Assembly: GCA_951799425.1 (NCBI GenBank)
Contig: OX637404.1
Coordinates: 17,446,045 to 17,510,044 of the forward strand
DNA from: Ilex aquifolium
Taxonomy: Eukaryota > Streptophyta > Magnoliopsida > Aquifoliales > Aquifoliaceae
Length of the DNA: 64,000 bases
Direction of reading: 5' to 3'
Under the pieces are notes generated by a model that saw only the letters and a program-made list of their open reading frames with translations, ran no database searches and was not told the origin of the DNA. Shown piece by piece: positions 25,901 through 40,900 of the stretch; position 1 is the first letter of the stretch, and each line of letters begins with the position of its first letter. The translations under genes and the position numbers were made by a program.

Positions 25901-28900
25901 ATGGGCTAGTGGATTGGTCCTTTTTGACCCACACACTTATTGGGGTTAGCGACGTAAGTGGAGTGGGCCAAACTACTATATGTCGTGTATTGTGTATTTT
26001 TTATTGTATATCTATTGTAAAGCATGCTTTGATTGGGTTAAATGAATCATGTGTGATTGAATTTGTATACTGAACTTGAAATTGATGATTTGAGTTTAAG
26101 AGTTTAATGATAATCAAGTTCTTTGGATTGGACTACTATCATACTTGAATGAATGGCGTTTTTTCTAAGCACACACAAATGGTAGTAGCCTGTTACATAT
26201 GTTTAAGAATTGAATTGGATGAAAACAAAGCACAATCGTAAAAACATGGGACTTATAGAAATCAGGACCAACTTCTGTAGAACAAGGGTTGTTTTGTCTC
26301 TACACTTCAAAGAACAAATTTAGGCTTTTGGTAATCCGTCCCTCACTAATATGAATGAGCCAACACGCCAATGTGAGTGAAAAACCAAAATTCCCTTAGT
26401 TTGAATTGATTGAGGAAAAACGAGAGAACTCCCAAAAAAGATTTTTAGAATAGTCCTATTCACACCCCCTCCCCCCCAAAGGGCCCGCAAAAAAAAAAAA
26501 TAAGGAATTCACAAACATTATTGTATATCACTTTCTAAGAACAGTTGTATTTTGGCCAAAAAAAAAAAAAAAATTCCAAACTACATGTCTATGTCTATCA
26601 AAATGTTATGTTATGTGTTATTTCTAAACTAAGGGCAGTTTAGTACTTCGTAGTATATTATAAAAACTGGATGTAGTTGTGTGACCTAACACCCTACTCT
26701 ATTTCCATAATATTTTCTCTCTTTTTCTTCCTCTTTTCTCTTCTCATAAACCTTAATTACTTCGTAATCTAACTTGGTATCATAGCATCGATCCAAATCT
26801 AAAGCCATAGAGTTGTCGAAAATCATCAAAATTAATCGGACCTAAAAGGCTAAAACCAAGTGGCTGACGTCAGCGACTGACATCTGCAGTCAACAAATCG
26901 AGGGTGTCAGAAATTTTCATGGAATATTTGATTTTCTGCCCTGAACTTTATAGTAATTTTCTTGGATTTTTTTAAAGTCATCTGGTGAGCTTTTGATTTT
27001 TTGAAGATTTTTCTAATTTTTTGACTCTCAATGTGAGATCTCATTTTTCTGGGCATTTCACCTGCTATTTTGCTTCAATTCTACTGGCTGGGTTGTGAAA
27101 ATGATAGATCTACAATAACCAGGGAGGTTTTTTGGCCAATTTTCAGATTCGGCTAAAGTGTTTTCTCCCTTTGTCCAATTTCGGGCTACTGTTTCAGGCC
27201 TTCTGGCACTTGTGTGAGGCCCTGTTGTTACTGGATGAGGTGTTTGTCTAATACTTGATCCTTTTTGGCCATTGTTGTGCAATTTTTGGGTCTCAATTTC
27301 GTGTTTTTGGTTTGCTCATATTGCATGGACATGTCAGCACTTGTGTGAGGCCCTGTTGTTACTGGATGAGGTGTTTGGCCACCACTTGATCCTTTTTGGC
27401 CATTGGTGTGCAATTTTTGGGTCTCAATTTCGTGTTTTGGTTTGCTCATATTGCATGGACTTGTCAGAAGCTTGTGCGATGTCTAGTCGTCTACTCATGT
27501 CGAGGTAAGTACTAGAGGAAGTGGGTTGAGTTGTTTAGGTGGTCTAGCAAACAACCTTTTTCTCAAATTAGCCCAAATAAATTAGATAGGAGCAACTACT
27601 TGGCATGATCACGTACTTGCTTATTAAAAGTCCAAACTATTGTGATAGAAGGGTATTTTGACTGGAGAGCGTAACCTCTTTAGAGCAGTCGACGTCTGAA
27701 AATGCTATGGTTATGTTTTGGTTGTTCAACTCAATACAACCGTCTATCAGTCGTGGTAATCTGTTACTTAATACAGCACGTAAGATTTGAATTGTTGTAT
27801 CCCATACATATTCTCAACGAAGTAATAATGCTAAGACATATGATCTTTGGAAGGAAGTCTAAGAGACTAATCAGAAAGATTAGATCTTGTAGTTTATTTT
27901 GTAGAATTAACTACCTTGTGGCAAGAGTTTGACTACTACCATAATTTCAAAGCAGATTGCGCTAATAATGCATTAAAGTTTCAACAGATGGTGAAAAATG
28001 AACGTGTATGAATTTCTTATTATTGAGTATAATCAGATTCATATTCAAATTTTGGGTTTCAGTTCATTCCCCACTTTACAAGAGGCCTATGCCCATGTTC
28101 AGCAAGAGGAGAGCCAAAAAATTGCTATAATTTATGCTCCTACTCAAGAACAGTCTGCGTTGATTGTTAATCCTCAGCGTGACTTGAGTTTAGCCTTGCC
28201 CAAGTCTACTGATACGGGTGTCGGGTGGCACTCTTACCAATGATACATTAAAATGTGACTATTGTGAGAAGACCAAACAAACTAAAGATTTTTGTTGTAA
28301 ACTAATTGGACGTCCTACACGTGGCCAAGAGGGGGTAATGTGCGATCTCATGCACACATGACTGAATCTTAAAAGCCTCCATCTCAATCTACTCATTCTA
28401 ATTTCTTTCATTATGAGATGCAAACTCTTTGGTATCTAATGACTTAATCGGATATTTCCTATACTACAGTTCTTACTCCTGCCTCTTCTTCTAACTTTGC
28501 TCATATAAGTATATATCTACTACCGTGTTTAATGCATCATCCCCATATACTCCTTGGAGACACGAATTACATGACAAGGTCTTCTAATCTTTTCTCTTCA
28601 TATTCTACGCATTCTGATAGTGATAAAGTTAAGGAGGCCTTGGATCTTTATCTTCTATTTCCAAAAAAAAGATTCAATTAATTGCACAGCTTATTTATAT
28701 TTTTCATGTTCCTAATCTTTTCACTAATTTATTATTTGTTAGTAGTATTATTAAATCCTTGAATTGTGCAATAACTTTTTTCCGTACTCATTATAGCTTT
28801 CAAGAACTGAAATAAAAAAAAAATAATTGACAGTGGTAGAGCAAATAGTGGTTTGTTTCTCCTGGATGTTGAAGCTTCTTCTCAATCTACCAGTCAAGCT

Positions 28901-31900
28901 CTCTAGACAAATGGTGTCAAGCTCTCCAGACAAATGGTCTTTTGGCCTTTCAGTCCTTACATCATTGGCATAGACGTTTGGGACATCCCTCATTTGGTTC
29001 CTTCGAGCATCTTTTTCCTAATCTAGTGAAGAAATGTAGTAGATAATTTTTTGTTTATGATGCTTGTAAATTTACCAAGTATAAACATTCATCTTATCAT
29101 AGTACTAATAATATAAGTATTGCACCTTTTATCATTATTCATTCTAATGTTTGGGGCCCTTCTTGAGGTATGTCTATTTCTAGTTATCATTGGTTTGTTA
29201 CCTTTATTAATTGTTGTTCTTGCCTTATTTGGTTACCTACTACGCAATAAAGGTGAAGTTTTCTCGTGCTTTAGATCTTTTCATAAAATGGTGAGAACCC
29301 AATTTGATGTCAAAGTCAAAATCTTCGAAGTGATAATGCAACTGAATATATTGATGGGAAATTTCGTTCTTACGTCAATGAAAATGGCATCCTATATTAA
29401 ACCACATGTGTGAATACCCCTAAACAAAATAGTATTGTTGAGCAGAAAAATCACCATCTTCTTGAACTTGCTCATCCATTGATGTTTACCCTCAATCCTT
29501 CTAGGGAATGCAGCTCGTATTGCTACTTATCTTATTAATCGTCTATCTTCGAGTGTCCTTCAATTTAAGTCTCCTATTGAGTGTTATTCTAAGTCTTTTT
29601 TCATTCCTTCTATTTCTTCCCTTCTTCTAAAAGTTATTGGTGGTTGTTGTTTTCTAAGGCTCTGCGATGTCTCTTTGTTGGTTACTCTACCATCCAAAAT
29701 GGATATAAATGTTATCATCTAAAGTTTTAGAAAATGTATGTTAGCATAAACATTACCTTTTGTGAATTTGAGTCTTTTTTCTCTACTCCCCAGACATTTC
29801 TTCAATGGGAGAATACCACTCTTGAGGAAGAGATGTTTTGTCAAGAGCCACTTCTTCAACTGTCTGTTCAGTGGAATGTTAGCCAGAATGAGCGACAGCT
29901 TATGGAGGAAAAAAATGATGGTAGTGATCCACATGGTGCTCACCTCCATAAGGATAATCTGAAAACTTAATTCTCGATGTCAAAAACTACAAATTAACCA
30001 TGTGCCGCCAAATCAATTGAATTCTCCAACTCTAGTCCATCCTCCATTGATTTATCATGTAATGAACCTCCAGATGTTACTCCTGTTATTGATAATCTAT
30101 TTGTTGATGACTCTAAACTCCCTATTGCAGTGAGAAATGGTGTTAGAGCTTGAACTCGACATCCTATTCTCAAACTTTGTTTATTTTGATTCTCTATCTC
30201 CATCATATCGTACTTTTGTTTCCTCCTTATCTTCTGTGTCTATTCCTCAAGGTTGGAGAAAAACTCTCACGATCCTAAGTGAAGAGAAGCTATGGTAGAA
30301 GAAATGAAAACCTTGAAGAAAAAACTGACACATGGGAGTTGGCTTTTGCATTCATCATAAAGGGAGAAGCTATGTGATTCAAATTTTATGAGGTATTTTT
30401 GCTATATCCATCACAAAACATGTTCGTTCTCGCTGAAGAACAAAATAAAGTTTACACTCCAACACAAAGATCATATATCCTTTTTACTGAAGTTTTACTT
30501 TCTCCTAGAATTTGATACTTATTTCCCGAACTCACGATTTGTAGGTTATTTATGAGTTAATAAAGTAATTGTATTAGACAAACCCAAATCTGAAAATTTG
30601 TGAAATTAGCCTAATATTCAACGACTAAAATAAATATATAACGTAGAATAACGTTTTGATCCTCAAAATAAGGTAGTATGTATATGTAAAAAGCGAAAAA
30701 AAAAATTAAAAAAAAATAGTTCATTTTCTCCTCTTTACCTCTTTCTCTTAAAGACAAGATCAAAATAGTTCAATTCTTCTATTCCTCTTTGAAAAATCCC
30801 ACCAGATTAACAGTTCATCTTTAATTTTAAAGTTTAAACCCTGTTCATGCTCAAATTAGGTTATCAAATTTCAATCATATTTGAAGTTCTATATTTGTCA
30901 TAATATATTTATTTTTATATATACTAGGCTTATTTAATTCTTCTTTATGAGAATTTCGCATTGCTACGTATGTTTTTCGTCTCATTTTCTCAGTTGATAG
31001 GACGGGATCTTATGATTCTCGATCCGATCTTATGATCTCGATCCTATAACCTCCCCAATCGATCCAAAGATAGGATCCCAAATTTAAAAACCCAAAAAAT
31101 ATGTACAAGGTTTTTAGAGTAGTTCTACGTATGTTTTTGTCTCATTTTCTCAATTCATAAGACAGGATCTTATAATTCTCGATTCGATCTTATGATTTCA
31201 ATCCTATAACCTCCCCTATCGATCTAAAGATAGAATTCCAATTTTAAAAACCCAAAAAAGATGTACAAGGTTTTTAGAGTAGTCCTATTCAAACACCCCC
31301 CCCCCCCCACCCCCCAAAGAGGACTTCACAAACATTATTGTATCTCATTTTCTAAGAACAGTTGTATTTTGGCCTAATATTTTTCCAACTACATGTCTAT
31401 GTCTATCAAAATGTTATGTTATGTGTTATTTCTATACTAAGGGTAGTTTAGCACTTTGTAAATATATATAAAAGCTGGATGCAGTTGTGGGCTTTGAGCC
31501 GATACCGAAATCCTAAACCACAAACACAGTCTAGGCCTTGTCCAATAAACTTAGATTATTACATTTTTTATTCTCTAATGCATTTGCATTAATATGAAAT
31601 ACAATTCCACTATGCATCACGAAGTTTCAGGAGTCAAAGGTATTTGTCAATTCCCAGATTTGCTGAACTTGGGATGAAAATGCAGTCCATTGCATAAATG
31701 CAGTCTCTATTGAGGGAATCAGGCCTTTTTCTTTTATTTGTAGATGGATAGGCCAAAAAGGTTATTGTGTCTGTACATGTGGCCTGGGTTAGGTGGAGGC
31801 TGTTCTTAGTAGTCAAAAGTCCAAAATCTACTACTCCCAATCATCCAAGTTGGCAGGTTCACGAGCATGAAAAAGAGCAACCCTTACTATGTAACCTACA

Positions 31901-34900
31901 GTTACTTTGAATGCTCACCGATGAAAGGTTGAAAGACAAATCAAAGAACTTTATCACAATACCTAATAGAGTTAAATTACAACATCCAAGTTGGATTTTG
32001 GAATATTTTCCTTTGTTGTAAGGGCTAGGTGTTGATGAGTATGAAAAACAGCAATCCACCTATTTTGCACCCCATAGTCACCATTGAAACCTCAAGGATG
32101 CAAGGGGAAAGCACAACAAAGAATTTCTAATGTTCTTCAGAAAAAGTTCAACAAAACAGGAAAGAATAAATCAACTACTGTGATCACATATGACACAATA
32201 CACAGCCTACCTCATTGCATTACCTCAAGTACAAAATACTCCGGGAAATCATGAAAGTCATTTGGCCTGAAAAAGGAAGAATTCATGTGACTTAGTACGT
32301 CAAATGAAATTTGGCAAAATTGGCACTATGAAATTCAAGAAGCTCACTTGGGAAGTCCAATATTCGCATCAAATCTCCGACTTTTATAAAACTTAACCAG
32401 ATGGAATAAACCCGCCCAATCAGTTTCCTGATTGAAAGAACACAATGTCAAAAACATTAATATCAATAAAACGTATGCAAAACGAGAAAAACAGTTGAAT
32501 GTATACTTGCTTGTATATGAAAATCCCATATGGGTTTCTTGGAGAGAGTGAGTGTGTGTATGTGTGTATGTATGTTCTCATAAGATCTGCACTGTGCAAC
32601 ATTTGAAAACTCTGTATGATTGGAAGAAAATGCTTATAAGCCCATAGCACCTCAGATGCAGTATTAGCCAATGCAAATGCCGCCTCAATTCGAACTCTCC
32701 AGAAGGCCTTGACAATACCAAAGGAATATCAGAATTGACACTCACAAATCACGTGGGCACCTAGGAAGCACGGATACAGAAACAGAATATGGGTACGATA
32801 CGGATACAAAAACGGAATACGAGCACGATACGGATACGACTAGGATGCATCTACAATAAAATATATTTTATATTTTACTATTATTTAACGACTTCAAAAT
32901 TACTATTGTTTAACAATTATTTAACAATAGTAAGCAAAATTTATAATTTTTACCTTAAAAAAGATGTAATATCGACTCATTATGATATATCCATAAAATG
33001 AACGTGACCAATTAAAGGAAACCAACATTTAACTAGTTAGTTTGTTTACAAGTATTTGTTTATAAGATTATAGTATAATTGACTCATTTTTTTAAAAAAC
33101 ACTTTAAAAAACCACTTTGTTGATGTTTTAAAAAAAAAATTTAAGATTATAGTGTAACTGATGTATTATAGTAGATGATACTTTAAAAAACACTTGTGTC
33201 TTCAAAATCATATAGAATTTTATTGATATTTTGTATTGTGTGTGAACTCAAAAGGAGATTAGACTAAAGTTAAAAAATTTCTCCTTCTGTAGAAGTATCC
33301 ACATATTTTATTAATTATGGGATACGTATGACGCGTATCCAATATGTATTCTCGAGTATCCGACGAGTATCGTATCCGATCTGGGTACGTCGACATTGAT
33401 GAAGTATCCGTGCTTCATAGGTGGGAACCATTGCATTTTTTCGAAACAAGATTGATAGAGCTACCTTGGAGTCGCTGAGGAAATTATTCAAAGCATTAAC
33501 AACAGAGAATGAAAGCTGTGGCAGCGCTTCTAATATCTCTATTGCATGTGACTGAGCAACAACGTCTCTGTCCTTCTCCACTTGATTTATCTGAGTATGT
33601 ATCCACACTTATCAATATGATGAAAGTATACTACAAGAAATCAAATAAAGCAAAAAGAGGCGATCTACAAAAATACAGCTGATGCAATCAAATCATACAA
33701 CTGCAATACAGAGAGAAAAGGCATCCTAGTTGTAGTTCTTCTCATCCATGCACTACCTACCATTGAAATGGTGCAGAAAACTAGCACTCCCTTCAAGAAT
33801 CAAACATCAAAAGCAATAAGCTAAAACATGTGAGTGAAAGATATATGCATATCTTGTTTTATAAACTTGGGATCTAATTTTTCGGGAAAGATGTGGATAT
33901 GACTTCAAACATCAAGAAAAGCTCAGGTTTGACCTAGCATTAAGAGGCTTGGCATTCTTGATCAAGCCATGTTAGGCAAGTGGTTATGAAGATATTCTAA
34001 GGAGGAGGGAAACTTAGGAGGAGGGGTGTACGAGGGAGGTTTGGCTCCAACAAATCCAGTTAGTGCAAGAATAAAACCCTTGTGCTGTATGGTGTGGGGA
34101 TTGTGGAAAAAAATTTCTATCGTTGGGGTGAGTTTTCAAAGTATGATTCCTTGAGGTGGGTGATGAAAAGAGGGTGAGATTTTGCATTTTTACTCAACGT
34201 GGCAATCATTTTTTCAAGAACTGCTTCCTGGCTCTTTATCAAACTTCTGTAAGCAAGAGAGGTAGGGAGCAAGACGTTATGGGCAATCAATAGATCTAAT
34301 ATCCAGTTTTCCAAAGAAGGGTTTAGAATTTGGTAGAAAGAGGTCAAAATCTTTATGGATGCTTTCAGGAGACGGATGACAAGGGGAGAGGATTGACTAA
34401 GTTTCCAAAAAAAAGTTGGTTGGCAAACCCTTTTTACTGACGTGATTTCTTGAGATATCTCAATTCTTCAAGCATTTCAGAAAAGACCATTGCATGAGAT
34501 CTGCAGACACAGTAATTCTTTGAAAATCAACTTTTTTCCAAAGTAATAAACTAACCATTGCTGTAATAATTTATCCAAAAGTATGTCATGGGTCTACTCA
34601 TACAATAAAGTAAACTATATATTCATGTATATATAATATTAGGAGGTCTTTGCATTGGAAGCTTCTTGTTCGCGTCAACACTGATGTCTGTCTTTGTGTC
34701 TGTGTCAGAAAATTGTAGCCTCAAAGTAGTCCACCACCCCCCAAAAAAAAATCCCCTCAATGTACCAAATAAATGCATACAACACATGAATTGCAAAGAA
34801 ATGAAAAGGTTGCAACGGCAGAAGTAAAGTGATTGACTGAGCAACAATAATTATGAAGTGTTCAGATGACTGAACAGTTCAACAGTAATCCTTTCCCACT

Positions 34901-37900
34901 GATGTAGAATATCCACGGATGCAATAGAAATAGGCATAAGCTTGACATTGTTGAAGCACAATCACAATAAATTCTAATGAGAAACAACAAGAGGCTCATA
35001 CTGACCCACATCTGCACAGGTTGATTAAAATGAATTTCAGCAAGATACTCCATTTCTGGATCTGCCCTGAGCCACAACAGGGGCGAATCAGAACTGCAAA
35101 TTTACATATCACCACACATTAGATAAAAATAATACAAAATAAACTCCATTAACCTCCGATCCAGGGAAGGTCACAAAAAGTAAATATATTTAATACATAC
35201 TTGGAGCGCATATCTAGAGTAGATACAGCATCACCATTATCATCAGAACCATCAGGTTTAGAACCCTTTTTTGGTTTTGGGAAGCGTTTCGCAGCAAGCT
35301 TTGAATGGCACTGTATCTCAAGCAGCTGCCAAGTTTCTCCAGCCATTGGTAGAATCGGATGGTCATACATGCCATCAAGTTCATGCACCCGTATGCTCAT
35401 CATTCCGGGCCATCCAACATCTCCTTCACCGTTTCCGGAATCAGGATTACCATTGGGAACACCCGCACTGACATCTGGTGTGGCAGTACATGCCCGCAAT
35501 ACAGCCAATTCGACCATATTTTTTCGTTTGTTATAGGAAAATCCCATACTTAGAAAGCCCCCAAAAACAACCAAAATTTAAAAAAATGATGTCAGTACAA
35601 TGATGCCGCGGTTCCAAAACACAAAATATACTGAATAGACAACATGAACCATACTGTAGAACTGGACAGCCACAAGATCCCACCCATCGGGGAAAAAATT
35701 CTTTCAGAAATGGGCGTTCAAGGTTCCCAACCTTATTCGCGAAGTGTCGAAACTGCATATCAAAGTACAGGTAAACCAAGTGAACTCTCAAATGCTAAAA
35801 TTAAATATTAGAGAAATGAAAAACGATGCAAAAGATGGAGAATTAATCACCATCACTGAACATTCACACAGCAAATACTATATTACATCAGAAACCAAGC
35901 AAGCACTTAATGTCTCAAAAAAAAAAAAAATAGAGATAAATACAGTTTCTAATCAATTACCTCCTTCGTACTCAGAGTTCTCAAAGGGTGAGCCGTATCT
36001 TGAGCACGAAAAACAATCATCTGCAGAATCTGCACATGGAAAGAATTAATAAAAAACAGCCAGGACAGAATTGGAAAATATTCAAAACTGAGATCTTTTA
36101 ATCATCGGAGTACTATTTGAATTTAACCAGATTTGCACCAGATGCAACCCATTCAAAACCATACACTACAGTGGCCTTCATTTGTTGCACATCATTCATA
36201 GTTTGCCTCAATAACTTTCTAGGCTGAAGTCTGTTCCTTGGCAATTGCAGGGGAGGTTGTACCCCAAAACAAAAAAAAAGAATTGTATATGAACTTTTTA
36301 CCAATTAGAGTTTCAAAACTCTATTTTGTGCATGATTGTTGGCCTCCAAATCCTATTGAAACAGAGAGCACTAAGAAATCTACATATCTGCCTTTGCATT
36401 AAGTGAATAACAAATTTAGACAGCTTTTCTAACTATTTTGCTGTTCAAGGATATTTTGATGAAATCCCATGCCAGGCTTGATGCCCAAGGAAATACAAAT
36501 TCAAGGAATGACATCTTCTACATTCTTTCATCTCCTATTTTATTTGATTTCAACTTAAGCCTACTACCCTCATCCTACTGCTATACCTAACCTTTACCAG
36601 ATCCTCACTGAATTTAACCTGACACCCAAACTTCTAAATTGCTTACATCCACAAAACTCCAGTACTCTAATCTTAAAATTTCGGGATTTATCACTTTCAA
36701 GTAAAGCTAATTTCAATATTTGCGACTTAAATGCATCTCTTCTCCTGTCCTGATGGAAGTAACCTAGGTTTGTAGAGGCAGCAAAAAGGTCTGCCTCTAA
36801 ACAGTACCTATCATTCAATTGATGGTCCCCAAACTTCTAAATTGCTTACATCCACAAAACTCCAGTACCCTAATCTTAAAATTTCAGGATTTATCACTTT
36901 CAAGTTAAGCTAATTTCAATATTTCCGACTTAAACGTGTCTCTCCTCCTGATGGAAGTAACCTAGGTTTGTAGTCGCGCAAAAAGGTCTGCCTCTAAACA
37001 GCCCCTCTCATTCAATTGATGGTCCCACATCCTTGCCAATATTTGCTTTAGGTAAACTGTATCTGAACAAACAAATTATTATACTATAGCATTCCACAAC
37101 AAATAAGCTCTTTTTTTCACTTTACTTTCAGTCAAAGATTAGAATTTTATTTCAGTGTATTATTTCGGTCACCTAGGAAACGGAAACATTTCAATGTGTT
37201 TCAAAAACGTTTCGATCAGTTTCAGAAACATAATGAAAAAAATAAAAAATTTAAGAATTATTTTTCCAAAACATTGGTCAAAATATATCTAAATATCTTG
37301 AAATACTTTAAAAAATTTCACAACAATTATGCAAATGCATTGAAATATTACAAAACATCTCGAAACATTATGGAATACCTCGAAATAGTAGAATTTCGAT
37401 TCCATCGCTGATTTGTTTCGATCTCATTCGAAACGGAAACATTTCGGACGTTTCAACCGTTTCGAAATGAAATTTTGATCATTGCCTTCAGTTATATTAA
37501 TAACACCAAAAGGCAAATTGGGCTAAAAGCCAAGTGAGCCGAGTTAAATACTGGTTTCAAATCTTAGTTCTTTACATCCTTCTTTAGCTTTATAAAAGTT
37601 TTCAAGCATGGTTACTCGTGTTTCGCACAACACAAGTGCCATTGATGACAATTTCTCATGAACTTAACCAAGCTTGTAAGTATACTATTTGTTACTCAAG
37701 TCAATTAAATCAATGCTTTTAACAAGGCTAATGGAACTAGTTCTCATATCTGCATACTATATTTTAGTAAATATACCATTTCCTCCTTCAATTAGTTGTG
37801 TCTAACAAGTTTTTGAAATACTAATCCTAACTACTGAATATAAGTTCAGAAAACTGGACATATAAGTTATGTGAAAGTGTACCGAGACATACAACCACCT

Positions 37901-40900
37901 TTTCAGCCATGCCCTGTCTATTTTGGTCGGCAAAGTACAACGGCGTACCAGACTTTAGTAATCCAAGAAATTTAAATCACTCCAAAACAGTGTTATCTTT
38001 TCTTGGTTTTATTTTCTTTCTCGTTTAAAGACTTTCTCTTTTCTCCTCAACAATAATTGTAATTTCTGAAAAGGAAAAAGTTCATGAGAATAAAGGGCTA
38101 AGCTTGATCATCTTTACACCTCGCTCTACTAAGGACTCAAAATGTCTTCCAGTTTTGCTTTGATGAAGGATCCACCTAGAGTTCTACTTTTAATCGCTTA
38201 TGTTGAGTAGAATTGACAAGTAAATGGGGCTTTGAAATAGCTTGGTAGCCTTGATCAAAATCTCATACAAACTCATCCATTAATTTATCAAGCCATGCAC
38301 TTATATTAGTAATATTGTTATTGTTTTATTGTCGTAATTTATGTCCTTGTTCCCTATATTATAAAGAGGGGATGTAAAATTTCATCCCTTACTGTTCAAA
38401 TGGCCCCCGCAATAACAAGTTCTAACTTTGGTGAAAGACTTGAAGTCATCTTTGATCTCTTACTATTCTAGGGACCCACACTTCTCACCAGATTTTTTCT
38501 CATTATACCAAAAGGCACAACGTGAAGACCATATATGTAGAGCACCCGTCCAAAAAAACCCTTATCATGGAGCAAATCAACAAAAAACCCTATTCCGTTC
38601 ACAACCAACACACAATAAGTAGAGTCACTCTCACTGAATCAAAATGTCAGCTTCTTTGCATTCTCCGCCATACTCAGCTCTCTCCTCAGCTCTTCAAGTA
38701 TTACTCTCTGTCTGACACATACACTACAGGAGTTGTCAATCTAATTGTTCTTTGATCAAGCATAATAGAAGGATGAGAAGTAGAATTTCATATTCAAGTG
38801 GCAGAGAACATTTCCTAAAATCCGGGCTTCCTCTGGCTTCTCTTCATCTCTTGACACCAGTTCTCTCTCTTTCTCTCTCTATCTCTCTTAAATTTTTTGG
38901 TAATTTGAATTCCAAATTTGATTTAGATCAATATTTTATTAATGCTATTAGGTTCGAGCACCGAATTGGATGTTGTGTCGCTACAGTTAGATCATTCCCG
39001 ACACCGTCATTTTTCGATGATTTCAAGAAGTAATTTTTCTCCATTTCTCAAATTTCCTTATATTTTTTTGCCTTTTCAATCTGAATATTGTGATTTGTTT
39101 ATTGTTTGATATCATATGTTAAATTATCTTTAAAAAATGTAGTTTTCCTCCAACTCCTGCAACTGTTTGCTCCTCTTTCCTCTTAGGTATCTGCAACTTT
39201 CCTGATACAAAATGTAAGGTAAATGTTCGATTTCACAAATATATGTGCTTATGCATGTCTTTATTTGTATAGTTTATCAAGCTCATCCAATTGTGTTGCA
39301 CAAGCTCACTCTGGTTCACCCAATAGAGTCATAGACAAACTTATAAAATCTGAATTAAGATGAAAGAGTTTAAAAAATCTTCAAAATATACACATACACT
39401 AGGAATTGGGAGTGCTAGATGTCTGTTTGATTGAATTCATGTGTATGAGTGTGCAATCACTTTATTTTTATCCAGTTACTTAATTTTTGGGAGTAGAGTG
39501 TTGTGGATACTGCATTGGCAAATTCAGAGTGTTACAGATTGGAGAATTTTGATGTTCGTATGTCCTGTTTCTTTAATAAGGTTGGCATCTTTCCTTTTGG
39601 AATTGAATGTTGTGATCACTCTATTGGATTAACAGTGTTGCAGATAATTGATCACTGAAATCGACAAGCTTTAGTAAATATTGGTGGTAATCTGGCAGAG
39701 CTGGTTCCTTGACGTGTTTGAACTGAACTGGATGCTCATCTTGCATGTGACACACATGGCATCGCTAGGAAGGTCTTAATTTTTTCACTTGCTTTAATTA
39801 AGCACAATTTTGCTATACCTTGAATTTTATTTTTTTATTATGATGTTTTTCCTGTGTGAATTTTGAAAACTCCATTAGCTTTGTTGGTCTATCTATATTG
39901 ATCCATAAAGAGAAACAAGATGAATGGATGACCCACGTTGAGGAAATTGAATAGGATTTGGGCCAAGGCCCTATGTCCTTCCTCTCATGAAGAAAGTAAA
40001 AGTAGAACATTGAATTCAGATAAATTCCAAAAATGTGAAGAAGATGGAGTGAAAATGATGGGGAAGAATTCACTGCGAGATGGTCATCCCAAATGAACCT
40101 TAAAACATCATGGGACTCTTTTCTTGTTCAAGTGGACATACTTTTACATTATGAATTAAATATTTTTTCCCGTAAGTAATTTAAACATAATATTTCATGT
40201 GCCAGAAGGAAAAAGAAATACATATGAAAAAGGGGATAGCATGAACTTAAGTTGACCAGTTACATCAAACAATACAAAGCAGTTGAGATGTGAATGTTGT
40301 TTAATACAAGGAGAAACCAAAAAATTAACATTTCAATGGAACTTATGCATTGAGGAAATCGTAAATGATAAGCTGCTCGTTAAACTTTGTTTACAATCTT
40401 ACAGTTCTGCCTTTGTCATTTTTTATGATTGTGAGTGTACATGGAATTTGCCTTTCTAGCACATATTAGTATGTGTGTAGTTTGGAGAGAGAGAGGGAGA
40501 GAGAGAGATGAAGGAGAAAGCATATCGCCTTTGATAGAGACAAACATGTGATATGATATTTTGAGATATCTTCAAGAGGAGATTTTCCATTGTAATGGCA
40601 TAGATGACAGGCACCCTTGGATGCACTTCTCATTGACATGTTGTCAGACATGGATGTTTATAGGTGGTTAGTAAGGTCAAGATATGTAATCGATTTCACA
40701 TAGTTTTAACGAATTGTAATTGATGTTCTTTTTGGAATAGCATCAAAGATTTATCTGCATTGGCTAGGTAAAAGTTGATTTATCAGGAGTTATAGTTCGA
40801 TTCCAAAAAGAACATCTTTTATGTTGACTTTTTTATTGGATCACGTGAACATCACAGCCTATCCTGCCCATCAGTTTTAGTTTATAATAGCAGCATTGTG

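Larger units (their letters stand above)
26430..31490 (+). mobile_element. Old Ty1/copia retrotransposon, heavily broken
   Basis: A fossil on the plus strand, antisense to TAF2. Parts seen are a 5' LTR (about 26430-26773), a primer site TGGTATCATAGC at 26775 close to the initiator tRNA-Met type, gag remnants (about 26900-28350), pre-integrase and integrase traces (about 28900-29500), the first part of RT (about 30250-30350) and a 3' LTR-like copy (about 31270-31490). Much of pol is missing and there are very many breaks. The two LTR copies differ at roughly one base in twelve by eye, so it is several million years old. Confidence 0.75.
18836..32223 (-). other. TAF2 intron 18 (13.4 kb)
   Basis: The largest intron. 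It holds poly-C and CA microsatellites (18.9 and 19.6 kb), a plastid rRNA fragment, a hAT-like element, a possible SIRE-like retroelement end, a Mutator-like MITE and an old copia element. The stretches 19680-21670 and 31500-32223 show nothing I can name. Confidence 0.85.

Noticed and set aside
38644-39033. Frames resembling a short N-terminal targeting peptide
   Set aside because: Low-complexity Ser/Leu sequence, no continuing frame and no recognised protein.
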